Source of the DNA: Eubacteriaceae bacterium
GTDB taxonomy: Bacteria > Bacillota > Clostridia > Eubacteriales > Alkalibacteraceae
DNA: 52,477 nt
Direction: 5' to 3'
Assembly (NCBI GenBank): GCA_003446375.1
Contig: DMAW01000122.1
Span: 1 to 52,477, forward strand
Both the position numbers and the translations under genes were made by a program. Positions 24,994 to 32,715 of this stretch are shown in pieces. The notes beneath the pieces were generated by a model that saw only the letters and a program-made list of their open reading frames with translations, did not search any database and was not told where the DNA came from. Positions within the stretch are counted from its first letter, which is position 1; the number at the start of each line of letters is the position of its first letter.

Positions 24994-26023
24994 TATAGTC
25001 TCCACGTCCCATATTGAGCGTGAACCCAATGCTTTCCATTGTCTCTGAAAGCTTTTTCATCTGCTTTTGATCAAGTCCTTCTACAAATTTTTTTTGGTCG
25101 TATAATTTATAATGATACCCTCCGCGCTCCGGAGTGATATTAGGCATTATGACATTTGCTCCTGCCATAAGCGCTTTTTTTCTGATCCCAGGATCCAAAG
25201 ATACAAGCGCTGTGGTCAGTGGCAGCAACACTGACGGAATAAGAAGCCTGACAAGAGCTAATACTATGAGGACCTGCCTTACAGTGCCGGGCTTCTCATT
25301 TTCAAAAGGCGTATTTTGTGCCGGAAGGAAAGGGCCAATCCCAACCATGTGTGGGTTTAGTTTCTTTAAAAAAAGCAGATCTTTTACTATATGCTCATTT
25401 GTCTGGTTTTTTATCCCTACCATAAAACCTCCTCCGGTTTGGTATCCAATTTGTCTTATCTTCTCCAAGCAAGAAATTCGGTTTTCGTGGCTCATTCCGG
25501 GATGAAGGCTGTCATACAGCTTTTTATCTGCTGCCTCTTGTCTAAGAAGATATCTATCGGCTCCGGCTTCAAAAAACTCTTGGTATTCTTCTAAAGCTCT
25601 TTCTCCGATAGATAGGGTAAGGGCAGCGTCAGGGCACGATGACTTTACAGATTTGATTATATTTATAAGCTTGTCCTTGGTGTACCAAGGATCTTCACCA
25701 CTTTGCAAAACAAAGGTTCTGTATCCGAACTTATAGCCCTGGATACACTGATTGATTATTTGATCTTCGGACAATCTGTACCTATCTATCTTATTTCCAG
25801 CTCTTAATCCGCAGTAATTGCAGGTTTGGATGCAGTAGTTGCTAAATTCGATCAACCCTCTTACGAACACATCATTTCCGTATGTTTTTTTTCGTATTTC
25901 ATAAGCGGATTCATATAGAAATTCTTCCTCAGACTCTTTCAAATTTGAAATCAAATATAAAAGCTCGTCGCAATTAGCTTGGGAGGTTTTGCTTAATTTT
26001 TTAATTATGCTGATTGTATCCAT
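24974..26023 (-). CDS. hydE: [FeFe]-hydrogenase maturase HydE (radical SAM)
   Basis: Radical SAM enzyme that acts in making the dithiomethylamine-bridged diiron part of the H-cluster. It has 349 residues with the radical SAM cluster motif CIQTCNYC near residue 60, preceded by FVRGLIEFSNY, and the biotin-synthase-like barrel segments VLQSGEDPWYTKD and GGGFMVGIKNQTNEH. It is last in aspA-hydF-TM1266-hydG-hydE, 14 bases after hydG. Confidence 0.95.
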   Translation of the reverse strand: MDTISIIKKLSKTSQANCDELLYLISNLKESEEEFLYESAYEIRKKTYGNDVFVRGLIEFSNYCIQTCNYCGLRAGNKIDRYRLSEDQIINQCIQGYKFGYRTFVLQSGEDPWYTKDKLINIIKSVKSSCPDAALTLSIGERALEEYQEFFEAGADRYLLRQEAADKKLYDSLHPGMSHENRISCLEKIRQIGYQTGGGFMVGIKNQTNEHIVKDLLFLKKLNPHMVGIGPFLPAQNTPFENEKPGTVRQVLIVLALVRLLIPSVLLPLTTALVSLDPGIRKKALMAGANVIMPNITPERGGYHYKLYDQKKFVEGLDQKQMKKLSETMESIGFTLNMGRGDYISPSVP

Positions 26024-26037
26024 CGATTTCTCCTTGA

Positions 26038-27414
26038 TTAAAAAAACAAGTCTCTTTCGCCGTTTTCTATTCTTTCCAATCTATCCAATGTATTTTTTTT
26101 CATTTTTTCACTGGGAACCATATTTATGTTTTTTCTGATTACGTCTTCTCCAAGCTTCCTTAAATCTTCATCTGCATAATCCATCAAGTATTCTTTTAAA
26201 GTAAGCATCGCATTTGGATGACATAAGTTGTGGATATTTCCGCTTTTAGCCACTTGCATGAATCTGTCTCCAGTCCTTCCGGCTCTATAGCAAGCCGTAC
26301 AGTAACTTGGAAGAAAGCCTTGTTTTAATAAGGAGTCTATCACATCGGCAGAAGGCCTCTTGTCTGCCTTTTCAAATTGATCCTCTACATTATCCTTTTC
26401 GCTGTATCCTCCGACTTCAGTTCTTGAGCCAGAGCTCAACTGAGAAACACCCATCTGTATGAGTTCTTCTCTCATTTTTGAATTTTCTCTGGTGGACAAG
26501 ATAATTCCGGTATAAGGAACTGCACACCTTAATATGGCTACCAACTTTTTGAAGTCTTCATCATTGACGCCATAAGGAAACTTTTCAGCGGCAACGCCTT
26601 TGGCTTTTTTGATTCTTGGCACAGAAATAGTATGAGGTCCAACGCCGTATTTTTCTTCTAGATGATCTCTGTGCATCAAAAGACCCAGTGCTTCGAACTT
26701 GTGGTCGTAGAGACCGAATAAGGCTCCTATCCCTACATCGTCCACTCCGCCTTCCATTGCTCTGTCCATAGCTGTCAAATGATACAGATAATCGGACTTA
26801 GGTCCTGAAATATGATATTTTTTATAAGTCTCTTCATGGTAAGTTTCTTGAAAGAGAATGTATGTTCCTATGCCCGCATCTTTTAATTTCCTGTAGTTTT
26901 CTACAGTAGTTGCAGCAATGTTCACATTAATTCTTCTTATGCTGCCGTTGTCAAGTTTTGTTTTATATATGACATCCATTGCATGAAGTATATAATCTAT
27001 AGGGCATTTCTCATCATCTTCGCCAGCTTCTAGAGCAATCCTTTTATGTCCCATATTTTCGATGATCCTTACTTCATTTTCTATTTCTTCATCAGTCAGC
27101 TTTCTTCTGCCAAAATCATTTTCACATTTAAATCCACAGTAGCCACACTGATTTACGCAGTGGTTTGATACGTAAAGGGGAGCAAACATTACGATCCTGT
27201 TTCCGTAAATGGTATCCTTAATGTGGTTTGCAGTATTTTTCATTTCATTTATAAGTTCTTCATCTTCACATTGCAATAAACATGCAGTTTCTTCTACAGA
27301 TAGGGTTTGAAGATTTCTCGATTTATCCAGAATCCTTAATATTTCTTCTTTAGAAGCTTTTTTGCCCATTTCCAGAAAATTGTTGATTTTAATGTCATCT
27401 ATAAACTTTTTCAT
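26038..27414 (-). CDS. hydG: [FeFe]-hydrogenase maturase HydG (radical SAM tyrosine lyase)
   Basis: Cleaves tyrosine to supply CO and CN ligands on iron for the H-cluster. The SAM-cluster motif CVNQCGYC is near residue 90. The C-terminal accessory cluster is held by the CTACYRAGRTGDRFM segment (CxxC region), which separates HydG from ThiH. Five-residue longer forms from TTG 27429 are possible; ATG at 27414 follows GGAGG and gives 458 residues. It lies 11 bases after the TM1266-like gene. Confidence 0.95.
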   Translation of the reverse strand: MKKFIDDIKINNFLEMGKKASKEEILRILDKSRNLQTLSVEETACLLQCEDEELINEMKNTANHIKDTIYGNRIVMFAPLYVSNHCVNQCGYCGFKCENDFGRRKLTDEEIENEVRIIENMGHKRIALEAGEDDEKCPIDYILHAMDVIYKTKLDNGSIRRINVNIAATTVENYRKLKDAGIGTYILFQETYHEETYKKYHISGPKSDYLYHLTAMDRAMEGGVDDVGIGALFGLYDHKFEALGLLMHRDHLEEKYGVGPHTISVPRIKKAKGVAAEKFPYGVNDEDFKKLVAILRCAVPYTGIILSTRENSKMREELIQMGVSQLSSGSRTEVGGYSEKDNVEDQFEKADKRPSADVIDSLLKQGFLPSYCTACYRAGRTGDRFMQVAKSGNIHNLCHPNAMLTLKEYLMDYADEDLRKLGEDVIRKNINMVPSEKMKKNTLDRLERIENGERDLFF

Positions 27415-27425
27415 AATTTCCTCCA

Positions 27426-27680
27426 TCAATATGTTTTTTTTGAAAGCGCGCTTTTTACGCTTACTCCGTTTAGTGCACCAAGCTTGCCTGTTAAGCTTCC
27501 TATCTCATCGGTAGTTCCGTCCACTACAATCGAAATTACATTTACATCTCGGCCGTTAGGGTGGGGGATTCCCATTCTTCCGGATATCACACCGGCATGA
27601 ACATGCAGGATATCATTTATCTTGTCGACTTGCTTGGAATCCTCGATAACTATTCCGACCACTCCGATTCTATTGTTCAT
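27426..27680 (-). CDS. TM1266-family iron-only hydrogenase system regulator (ACT-like)
   Basis: A protein of 84 residues of the TM1266 family found with hydrogenase maturation genes. It has an ACT-like fold pattern: MNNRIGVVGIVIEDSKQVDKI, then HVHAGVISGRMGIPHPNGRD and ISIVVDGTTDEIGSLTGKLG. It is thought to sense a ligand or regulate the system, but its actual role is not proven. It lies three bases after hydF. Confidence 0.9.
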   Translation of the reverse strand: MNNRIGVVGIVIEDSKQVDKINDILHVHAGVISGRMGIPHPNGRDVNVISIVVDGTTDEIGSLTGKLGALNGVSVKSALSKKTY

Positions 27681-27683
27681 TAT

Positions 27684-28922
27684 TTACGCCTCCTTTTCCC
27701 AAATCATCTTGGCTAGGGGGAAAGGCTCTAGAGCTCTGTCAAGTATTCCATGAACATAAGCGATCAATACCCCGTAATTAACTATAGGAACGTCAAATCC
27801 ATCTGCCGAATCAATTCTGTGTCCCATGGCCCTGTAGTTTAGCATACAGCCTCCGCAATGAACGATCAGAGCATAATCTTTCACATCTTTAGTAAATTCA
27901 ACTCCGGATACATGATGAAACTCAAGGTTTTTCCCAGTTATTTGCCTTAACCACCTTGGTATCTTTACAGTGCCTATATCATCAGTCTGTCTATGATGCG
28001 TGCATCCTTCTGCGATCAATATCTTGTCACCATCTTTTAGATCGTCTATCTTTCTTGCTCCCTTGACCAAGATATTTAAATCGCCTTTGTGCCTTGCAAA
28101 CAATATTGAAAATGATGTCATCAGAATATCATCAGGAGTATCAGCGCTAACTTTCAAAAACGCCTGTGAATCTGTTACCACCATTTTAGGTTTTGTGCCC
28201 AGCTTATTAAGGGTATCTCTAAGCTCGTGCTCTTTTGTAACTATGGCCATTGCATCACTTTCTAAAATATCACGTATCGTCTGTTGCTGCGGCAGGATGA
28301 GCCTTCCTTTAGGAGCTGCCTTATCAATAGGAGTTACCAAAACGATAAAATCCCCCGGAGATATGAGATCGCCAATTATCTTAAACTTGTCTTCATCTTC
28401 AGGCGCCAGCTTCCCGATATGATTTTTCAGCTCTTCAATCCCTTGCTTTTTTAGTGCAGATACACTCTGTAGGGACATTCCAATCATTTTTTCAATATTT
28501 TTTTTAATTGAGGAATTGTCCTCTACAAGATCATTTTTATTCAGTACAGCAACTACAGGTATATTTTTATTTTTGATTTTCTTCACTAGTTCTGCTTCAA
28601 ATGAAAAATCTGAATCCGCGCTGCATTCAAAAACCACCACTGCAATATCTGTTTTGTTAAGCACTTCCAGTGTCTTTTCTTCTCTTAATATCCCAAGTTC
28701 TCCTTCATCACAAAGCCCTGCTGTATCTATCATGGTTACAGGTCCTATTGGCAAAAGCTCCATGGATTTGTAGACCGGGTCCGTAGTAGTTCCTCTCACA
28801 TCCGATACTATCGCCAGCTTTTGATTGGTCACTGCATTTATAAGGCTTGATTTACCTGCATTTGTCTTGCCGAAAAACGCTATGTGAACACGATTTGCCT
28901 TTGGCGTGCTGTTTAAGCTCAT
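27684..28922 (-). CDS. hydF: [FeFe]-hydrogenase maturation GTPase HydF
   Basis: Scaffold on which the diiron subcluster is assembled and from which it is passed to the hydrogenase. It has 412 residues: an N-terminal GTPase domain with GKTNAGKSSLINAV, DTAGL and NKND, then a dimerisation domain and a C-terminal cluster-binding domain with CTHHRQ and HCGGCML that provide the conserved Cys/His ligands. It overlaps aspA by four bases (ATGA). Confidence 0.95.
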   Translation of the reverse strand: MSLNSTPKANRVHIAFFGKTNAGKSSLINAVTNQKLAIVSDVRGTTTDPVYKSMELLPIGPVTMIDTAGLCDEGELGILREEKTLEVLNKTDIAVVVFECSADSDFSFEAELVKKIKNKNIPVVAVLNKNDLVEDNSSIKKNIEKMIGMSLQSVSALKKQGIEELKNHIGKLAPEDEDKFKIIGDLISPGDFIVLVTPIDKAAPKGRLILPQQQTIRDILESDAMAIVTKEHELRDTLNKLGTKPKMVVTDSQAFLKVSADTPDDILMTSFSILFARHKGDLNILVKGARKIDDLKDGDKILIAEGCTHHRQTDDIGTVKIPRWLRQITGKNLEFHHVSGVEFTKDVKDYALIVHCGGCMLNYRAMGHRIDSADGFDVPIVNYGVLIAYVHGILDRALEPFPLAKMIWEKEA

Positions 28923-30319
28923 CTTTTGCTCCTTCCCGGATTAGTTATCCTATATCCGTCAAATAATCTTTCTGATTCTTTTTCAGTAATTATGCCCTTG
29001 TCCACTATATAGTCTTTTATGGAAACATCTGCTTCAAAAGCCTTTATGGCTATTTCAGCAGACTTTTCATATCCTAATTCATCAATCAATACTGCTGACA
29101 GGGAAGTAGACCTTTCCAAGTGCTCCCTGCATTTTTTTTCATTTGCCTCTATGGTTCTGATACAAAGCTTGTCGAATTTTTCTACTGCATTTATCAAGAG
29201 TTCAAAAGATTCCAGTATAGAATTGGCTATCAGCGGCGAAAATGCGTTAAGCTCCAACTGACCTGCACTTGCCGCCATAGTTATAGAATAATCGTTTGAA
29301 ATCACTTTGTATGCTGCCTGACAAACCATCTCGCAGATTACAGGATTTACTTTGCCCGGCATGATTGTAGAACCTTGCTGCATGGATTTTAGCTTTATTT
29401 CTCCAAAACCGCCTTTTGGCCCTGAAGCCATCAGCCTGAGATCATTTGATATCTTAATCAAGTTGGTGGAACAAGCTTTCAATAACCCGGAAGCTTCAAC
29501 AAATACATCCATATTCTGAGTCGTATCAACTAAAAGATCGCTTCTAGATAGTCCTAAGCCAGTTTCCTTTTTTATCTCTTCAGTTATTCGGTAAATATAT
29601 TCTAAAGAAGCATTAAGTCCTGTACCTATTGCCGTTCCTCCCAGATTTGTCTCTCTGAGTCTTTCTTCAACTTTGTATATTCTCCATCTATCTCGAGAGA
29701 TAGCCCTTGCATAGGCTCCAAATTCCTGGCCTAAGGTTATTGGCAAAGCATCCATAAGCTGAGTTCTGCCCAGCTTTAATACCGAGGCAAACTCCTCTTC
29801 TTTTTTTTGAAGGGTTGATTGCATATGTGCCAAACGATCGGCTAAGGATCTGGTTTTTTCTATACATGCAATCCTCATGGCAGTAGGAAATACGTCATTT
29901 GTGCTTTGACTTAAATTCACGTCATCTAGGGGATTAATTAAAGCGTAGTCTCCTTTTGTTCCTCCAAGATTTTCTATAGCAGCATTTGCTATAACTTCAT
30001 TCACATTCATATTCAGAGAGGTGCCGGCACCTCCTTGCAGGGGATGAATTATGAACTCTTTGTCCAGTTCACCTGTTAGTATTCTTTCGCAAGCGCCGAT
30101 TATGGCCTTTGCCTTTTTTTCATTAATATGACCTAGGACCATATTGACATTTGCAGCGGCTTTTTTGATTTTTACCATGCTGCGTATCAAGGATATATCG
30201 CACTTGTCATCAGTCAAATCAAAGTTTTCATGAGCCCTGAAAGAATTTATTCCGTAATAAGCATTTTGGTCGATCTTTAATTCTCCGATAGAATCTTTTT
30301 CTATTCGATAATCTTTCAT
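28919..30319 (-). CDS. aspA: Aspartate ammonia-lyase in the hydrogenase maturation operon
   Basis: Deaminates aspartate to fumarate and ammonia. It has 466 residues, with the fumarase/aspartase signature GSTIMPGKVNP and the N-terminal RIEKDSIGELKIDQNAYYGI. The four-base overlap with hydF puts it firmly in the maturation operon, where ammonia could serve as the nitrogen source for the bridging dithiomethylamine ligand, a role proposed in the literature for such neighbours. AAAAGGGATG precedes the ATG at some distance. It is the first gene of the operon, behind a leader with a terminator. Confidence 0.92.
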   Translation of the reverse strand: MKDYRIEKDSIGELKIDQNAYYGINSFRAHENFDLTDDKCDISLIRSMVKIKKAAANVNMVLGHINEKKAKAIIGACERILTGELDKEFIIHPLQGGAGTSLNMNVNEVIANAAIENLGGTKGDYALINPLDDVNLSQSTNDVFPTAMRIACIEKTRSLADRLAHMQSTLQKKEEEFASVLKLGRTQLMDALPITLGQEFGAYARAISRDRWRIYKVEERLRETNLGGTAIGTGLNASLEYIYRITEEIKKETGLGLSRSDLLVDTTQNMDVFVEASGLLKACSTNLIKISNDLRLMASGPKGGFGEIKLKSMQQGSTIMPGKVNPVICEMVCQAAYKVISNDYSITMAASAGQLELNAFSPLIANSILESFELLINAVEKFDKLCIRTIEANEKKCREHLERSTSLSAVLIDELGYEKSAEIAIKAFEADVSIKDYIVDKGIITEKESERLFDGYRITNPGRSKR

Positions 30320-30350
30320 TTATCCAACATCCCTTTTAAATTTGTCGAAA

Positions 30351-30385
30351 CAAAAAATAAAGCCTCGTTTCAACTGAAACAAGGC
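30351..30385 (-). terminator. Leader terminator before aspA-hyd operon (attenuator candidate)
   Basis: On the minus strand, GCCT-GTTTC with GAAAC-AGGC (arms 30382-30385 and 30376-30380 with 30367-30371 and 30362-30365, one mismatch, 4-base loop) is followed by TTTATTTTTTG. It lies between the promoter at 30510-30538 and the aspA start. The roughly 120 bases before it contain other short inverted repeats (CTCA/TGAG; AAACC/GGTTT), so a regulated leader is plausible. Confidence 0.7.
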
Positions 30386-30509
30386 ATAAAAATACAAATA
30401 TATACAAACCCTTCTGGTTTAAGTCAGGTTTTTGCATCTTGATATTTTTTATTATCCTTGCTCTCAGAATTTATCCTTGAGTTTAGACATCGTTATATTA
30501 TTAACTATT

Positions 30510-30538
30510 AGGATATACTCTTTTCGTTAACATGTCAA
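30510..30538 (-). promoter_or_regulatory. Promoter of the aspA-hydFGE operon
   Basis: On the minus strand, TTGACA (30533-30538), 17 bases, TATCCT (30510-30515). Its -35 is back to back with that of the divergent fruR promoter, 10 bases apart. It gives a leader of about 180 bases. Confidence 0.75.
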
Positions 30539-30548
30539 GATATTTTGT

Positions 30549-30577
30549 TTGACTGGATATTTTATAGATGATATAAT
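30549..30577 (+). promoter_or_regulatory. fruRK promoter
   Basis: TTGACT (30549-30554), 17 bases, TATAAT (30572-30577), about 54 bases before fruR. Confidence 0.85.
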
Positions 30578-30581
30578 CATA

Positions 30582-30611
30582 AACAGTCATATTAATTCAT
30601 TAACAGTCATA
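30582..30611. promoter_or_regulatory. Direct-repeat operator, probable FruR site
   Basis: AACAGTCATA occurs at 30582-30591 and again at 30602-30611, exactly 20 bases (two helical turns) apart. It covers the expected transcription start. DeoR-family repressors bind direct repeats of this kind, so FruR autoregulation is inferred. Confidence 0.65.
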
Positions 30612-30630
30612 CTTTTGAAGGGAAGTAAAT

Positions 30631-31401
30631 ATGTTTACCGAAGAACGTCAATATGAGATATTAAAAAAACTTAAAATTGAAAAGAGAATAAGCGTAAATG
30701 ATATCACTGTTATATTTGGAGTGTCTGAGTCTACTGCAAGGCGAGATCTACAAGAAATGGAAAGCAAAGGACTATTGTCTAGAACTCACGGAGGAGCAGT
30801 GTTATCGATAAAGACAGGGTATGAAGCAGGCATAACGGAAAAAGCATCAGCAAATTCTGAAAACAAAAAATCGATTGGAAGACTCGCAGCAGGGTATATT
30901 CATAACGATGAGACTTTGTTTTTGGACTCAGGATCTACAACACTTGAAATTGCTAGGGCTGTCCAGGATAAACAGGTATGCATCATTACAAATTCTATTC
31001 AGATAGCTTGGGAATTATCTTTTTCAGAAACAGTGTCTTTGGTGATGATTGGGGGAGAGCTTCGCAAGAGCACCAGAAGCCTTACAGGATCAATGAGCCA
31101 AGAGGATATAACCAAGCTGCACGTAGACAAGGCATTTATAGGAGCAAATGGAATCGACCTTATTGCCGGCTTTACCACTCCAAACATGGGGGAGGGAAAA
31201 ATCAAAGAACTTATGCTTCGCAATTCTAAAAGCAAGTTTTTGGTTGCAGATTCTGACAAATTCGATCAAGTCTACGGATACGCGTTTGCTTCATTAAAAA
31301 CAGCCGACTACCTACTGACCGATAATAAAATCAGTAAAGACTTACTAATAAAGTATAAAGATGCCGGATGCAATATAATAACAGAAAACAGGGAGTGTTG
31401 A
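30631..31401 (+). CDS. fruR: DeoR-family transcriptional regulator of fructose metabolism
   Basis: A protein of 256 residues: an N-terminal winged helix (about 5-55, with FGVSESTARRDLQEMESKGL and SRTHGGAVL) and a C-terminal sugar-phosphate-sensing domain (DSGSTTLEIARAV, GGELRKSTRSLTG). It is probably inactivated by fructose-1-phosphate. It precedes fruK with a two-base gap and is likely to control itself through the repeats at 30582-30611. Confidence 0.9.
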   Translation: MFTEERQYEILKKLKIEKRISVNDITVIFGVSESTARRDLQEMESKGLLSRTHGGAVLSIKTGYEAGITEKASANSENKKSIGRLAAGYIHNDETLFLDSGSTTLEIARAVQDKQVCIITNSIQIAWELSFSETVSLVMIGGELRKSTRSLTGSMSQEDITKLHVDKAFIGANGIDLIAGFTTPNMGEGKIKELMLRNSKSKFLVADSDKFDQVYGYAFASLKTADYLLTDNKISKDLLIKYKDAGCNIITENREC

Positions 31402-31403
31402 AA

Positions 31404-32330
31404 ATGATAATAACTGTAACATTAAACCCGGCTGTAGACCACAGCATAGAAATCGATGGATTCAAGCCCGGTTCAGTAAACAAGGCTTCAAAGACCTATA
31501 AAAAAGCCGGTGGAAAGGGAATTAACGTGTCAAAAACCATAAGCTATGCCGGTGGCAAGACAACAGCTACCGGATTTTTAGGAGGTAAAACCGGAGAGTG
31601 GATAGCAAGCGAAATTCAAAATGCTGATATTATCGACAAATTCATTATTACCGATAAAGACACAAGAACAAATATAAAAATAGTAGATATATCTAATGAA
31701 GAAGTAACAGATATAAATGAAAAAGGAGCGACACTCGAGCATAAATATTTAGATACTTTGGAATCAAGTCTTTATTCTATGATAAATGCAGAAGACATAG
31801 TCGTGCTATCCGGAAGCTTGCCGGGAGGCATGTCTGAAGATGTGTACGAAAAAATGATATTAAAAAGCAATGAAAAAGGTGCCAAGGTCGTACTGGATGC
31901 GACACAAGAAGCGCTTAGGCTTGCACTGACCACAAGACCGTTTATGATAAAGCCCAATATCCATGAATTAGAAGAGATATTTGAAAACCCTTTAGATTCA
32001 ATCGAAAGCATAAAAGAAGCTTGCCTTAAGTTCATAGAAAGCGGAGTTGAGGTAGTTCTTTTATCCATGGGCGGAGACGGAGCTTTATTGGTGACTAGGG
32101 ATTTTATAAAGAAAATAGATGGAATCAAGGTGAAGGTGAAAAATACAGTGGGTGCCGGGGACTCGATGGTAGGTTCCTTCGTATTTAGATACGAACAAAC
32201 CAAAGATCTCGAAGAAGCTTTTAAATACGCCGTGGCCACTGCTACAGTTCATGTAGAAGAAGGAACTACTTTAGATAAGCAAAAGATGATAAAAGGTTAC
32301 TTAGATCAAATTTCCGTTTACTCGGTCTAA
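31404..32330 (+). CDS. fruK: 1-phosphofructokinase
   Basis: PfkB-family kinase converting fructose-1-phosphate to fructose-1,6-bisphosphate. It has 308 residues and begins MIITVTLNPAVDHSIEIDGF. The substrate loop GGKGINVSKTISYAGG, LSGSLPGG and the catalytic NTVGAGDSMVGSF are present. GGGAG precedes the ATG at 31404; the longer frame inside fruR is rejected. The usual third gene, the fructose PTS permease fruA, does not follow. Tagatose-6-phosphate kinase is a possible alternative activity. Confidence 0.9.
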   Translation: MIITVTLNPAVDHSIEIDGFKPGSVNKASKTYKKAGGKGINVSKTISYAGGKTTATGFLGGKTGEWIASEIQNADIIDKFIITDKDTRTNIKIVDISNEEVTDINEKGATLEHKYLDTLESSLYSMINAEDIVVLSGSLPGGMSEDVYEKMILKSNEKGAKVVLDATQEALRLALTTRPFMIKPNIHELEEIFENPLDSIESIKEACLKFIESGVEVVLLSMGGDGALLVTRDFIKKIDGIKVKVKNTVGAGDSMVGSFVFRYEQTKDLEEAFKYAVATATVHVEEGTTLDKQKMIKGYLDQISVYSV

Positions 32331-32334
32331 TTGA

Positions 32335-32392
32335 TTGATAGGCAAACTGAAATATGGTAAAATAAAATTGATTAAAAAGAACTTTTAATCAA
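32335..32392 (+). promoter_or_regulatory. Promoter and 5-prime hairpin of the Cys-cluster protein gene
   Basis: TTGATA (32335-32340), 17 bases, TAAAAT (32358-32363) right after fruK. The expected start falls on a perfect 10-bp hairpin, TTGATTAAAA with TTTTAATCAA (32368-32377, 32383-32392), which would cap the mRNA. Confidence 0.6.
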
Positions 32393-32419
32393 GATATTTA
32401 AATGAGGTGGGTGATTTAA

Positions 32420-32650
32420 ATGCTTAAAATGTGCGTATTGGACGAGAGTAAAATTTGCGACGATTGTGGAAAATGCAAATTATGCGATCTTGATGAAATG
32501 AAAATATGCGATGACTGCATGGATTGCCTCATTGGAACAGATGAAGATTATATGTTCGTTGAAATAGACGGTCTGCCCGATATTGACGATACTATGGAAT
32601 TTGAAAATGAAAAGAAACATAAGTTTGAAAAATGGATGCATGAAGATTAA
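32420..32650 (+). CDS. Small protein with duplicated CxxCxxC clusters
   Basis: A protein of 76 residues. Eight cysteines lie in its first half (5, 13, 16, 19, 22, 30, 33, 36). LDESKICDDCGKC (7-19) and LDEMKICDDCMDC (24-36) are an internal duplication 17 residues apart, each with a CxxCxxC cluster. The rest is acidic, then Lys-rich. A metal (zinc or Fe-S) role is likely, but no function is known to me. GAGGTGGG precedes the ATG. It has its own promoter and a strong terminator, so it is an independent unit. Confidence 0.8.
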   Translation: MLKMCVLDESKICDDCGKCKLCDLDEMKICDDCMDCLIGTDEDYMFVEIDGLPDIDDTMEFENEKKHKFEKWMHED

Positions 32651-32692
32651 AATCAGCCTGATGTTATTTATAAGTAACATCAGGCTGATTTT
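32649..32692. terminator. Bidirectional terminator between the Cys-cluster gene and a recombinase gene
   Basis: An 18-bp perfect stem, arms 32649-32666 and 32675-32692, has an 8-base loop and ends in A4/T4. It serves both convergent genes. Confidence 0.85.
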
Positions 32693-32715
32693 ATTAGAAA
32701 ATAGCAGAATATCTC

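Noticed and set aside
30340..30440. Leader peptide before aspA starting at an ATG near 30434 (minus strand)
   Set aside because: The frame can be read for about 33 codons through the terminator, but there is no ribosome site and no run of regulatory codons.
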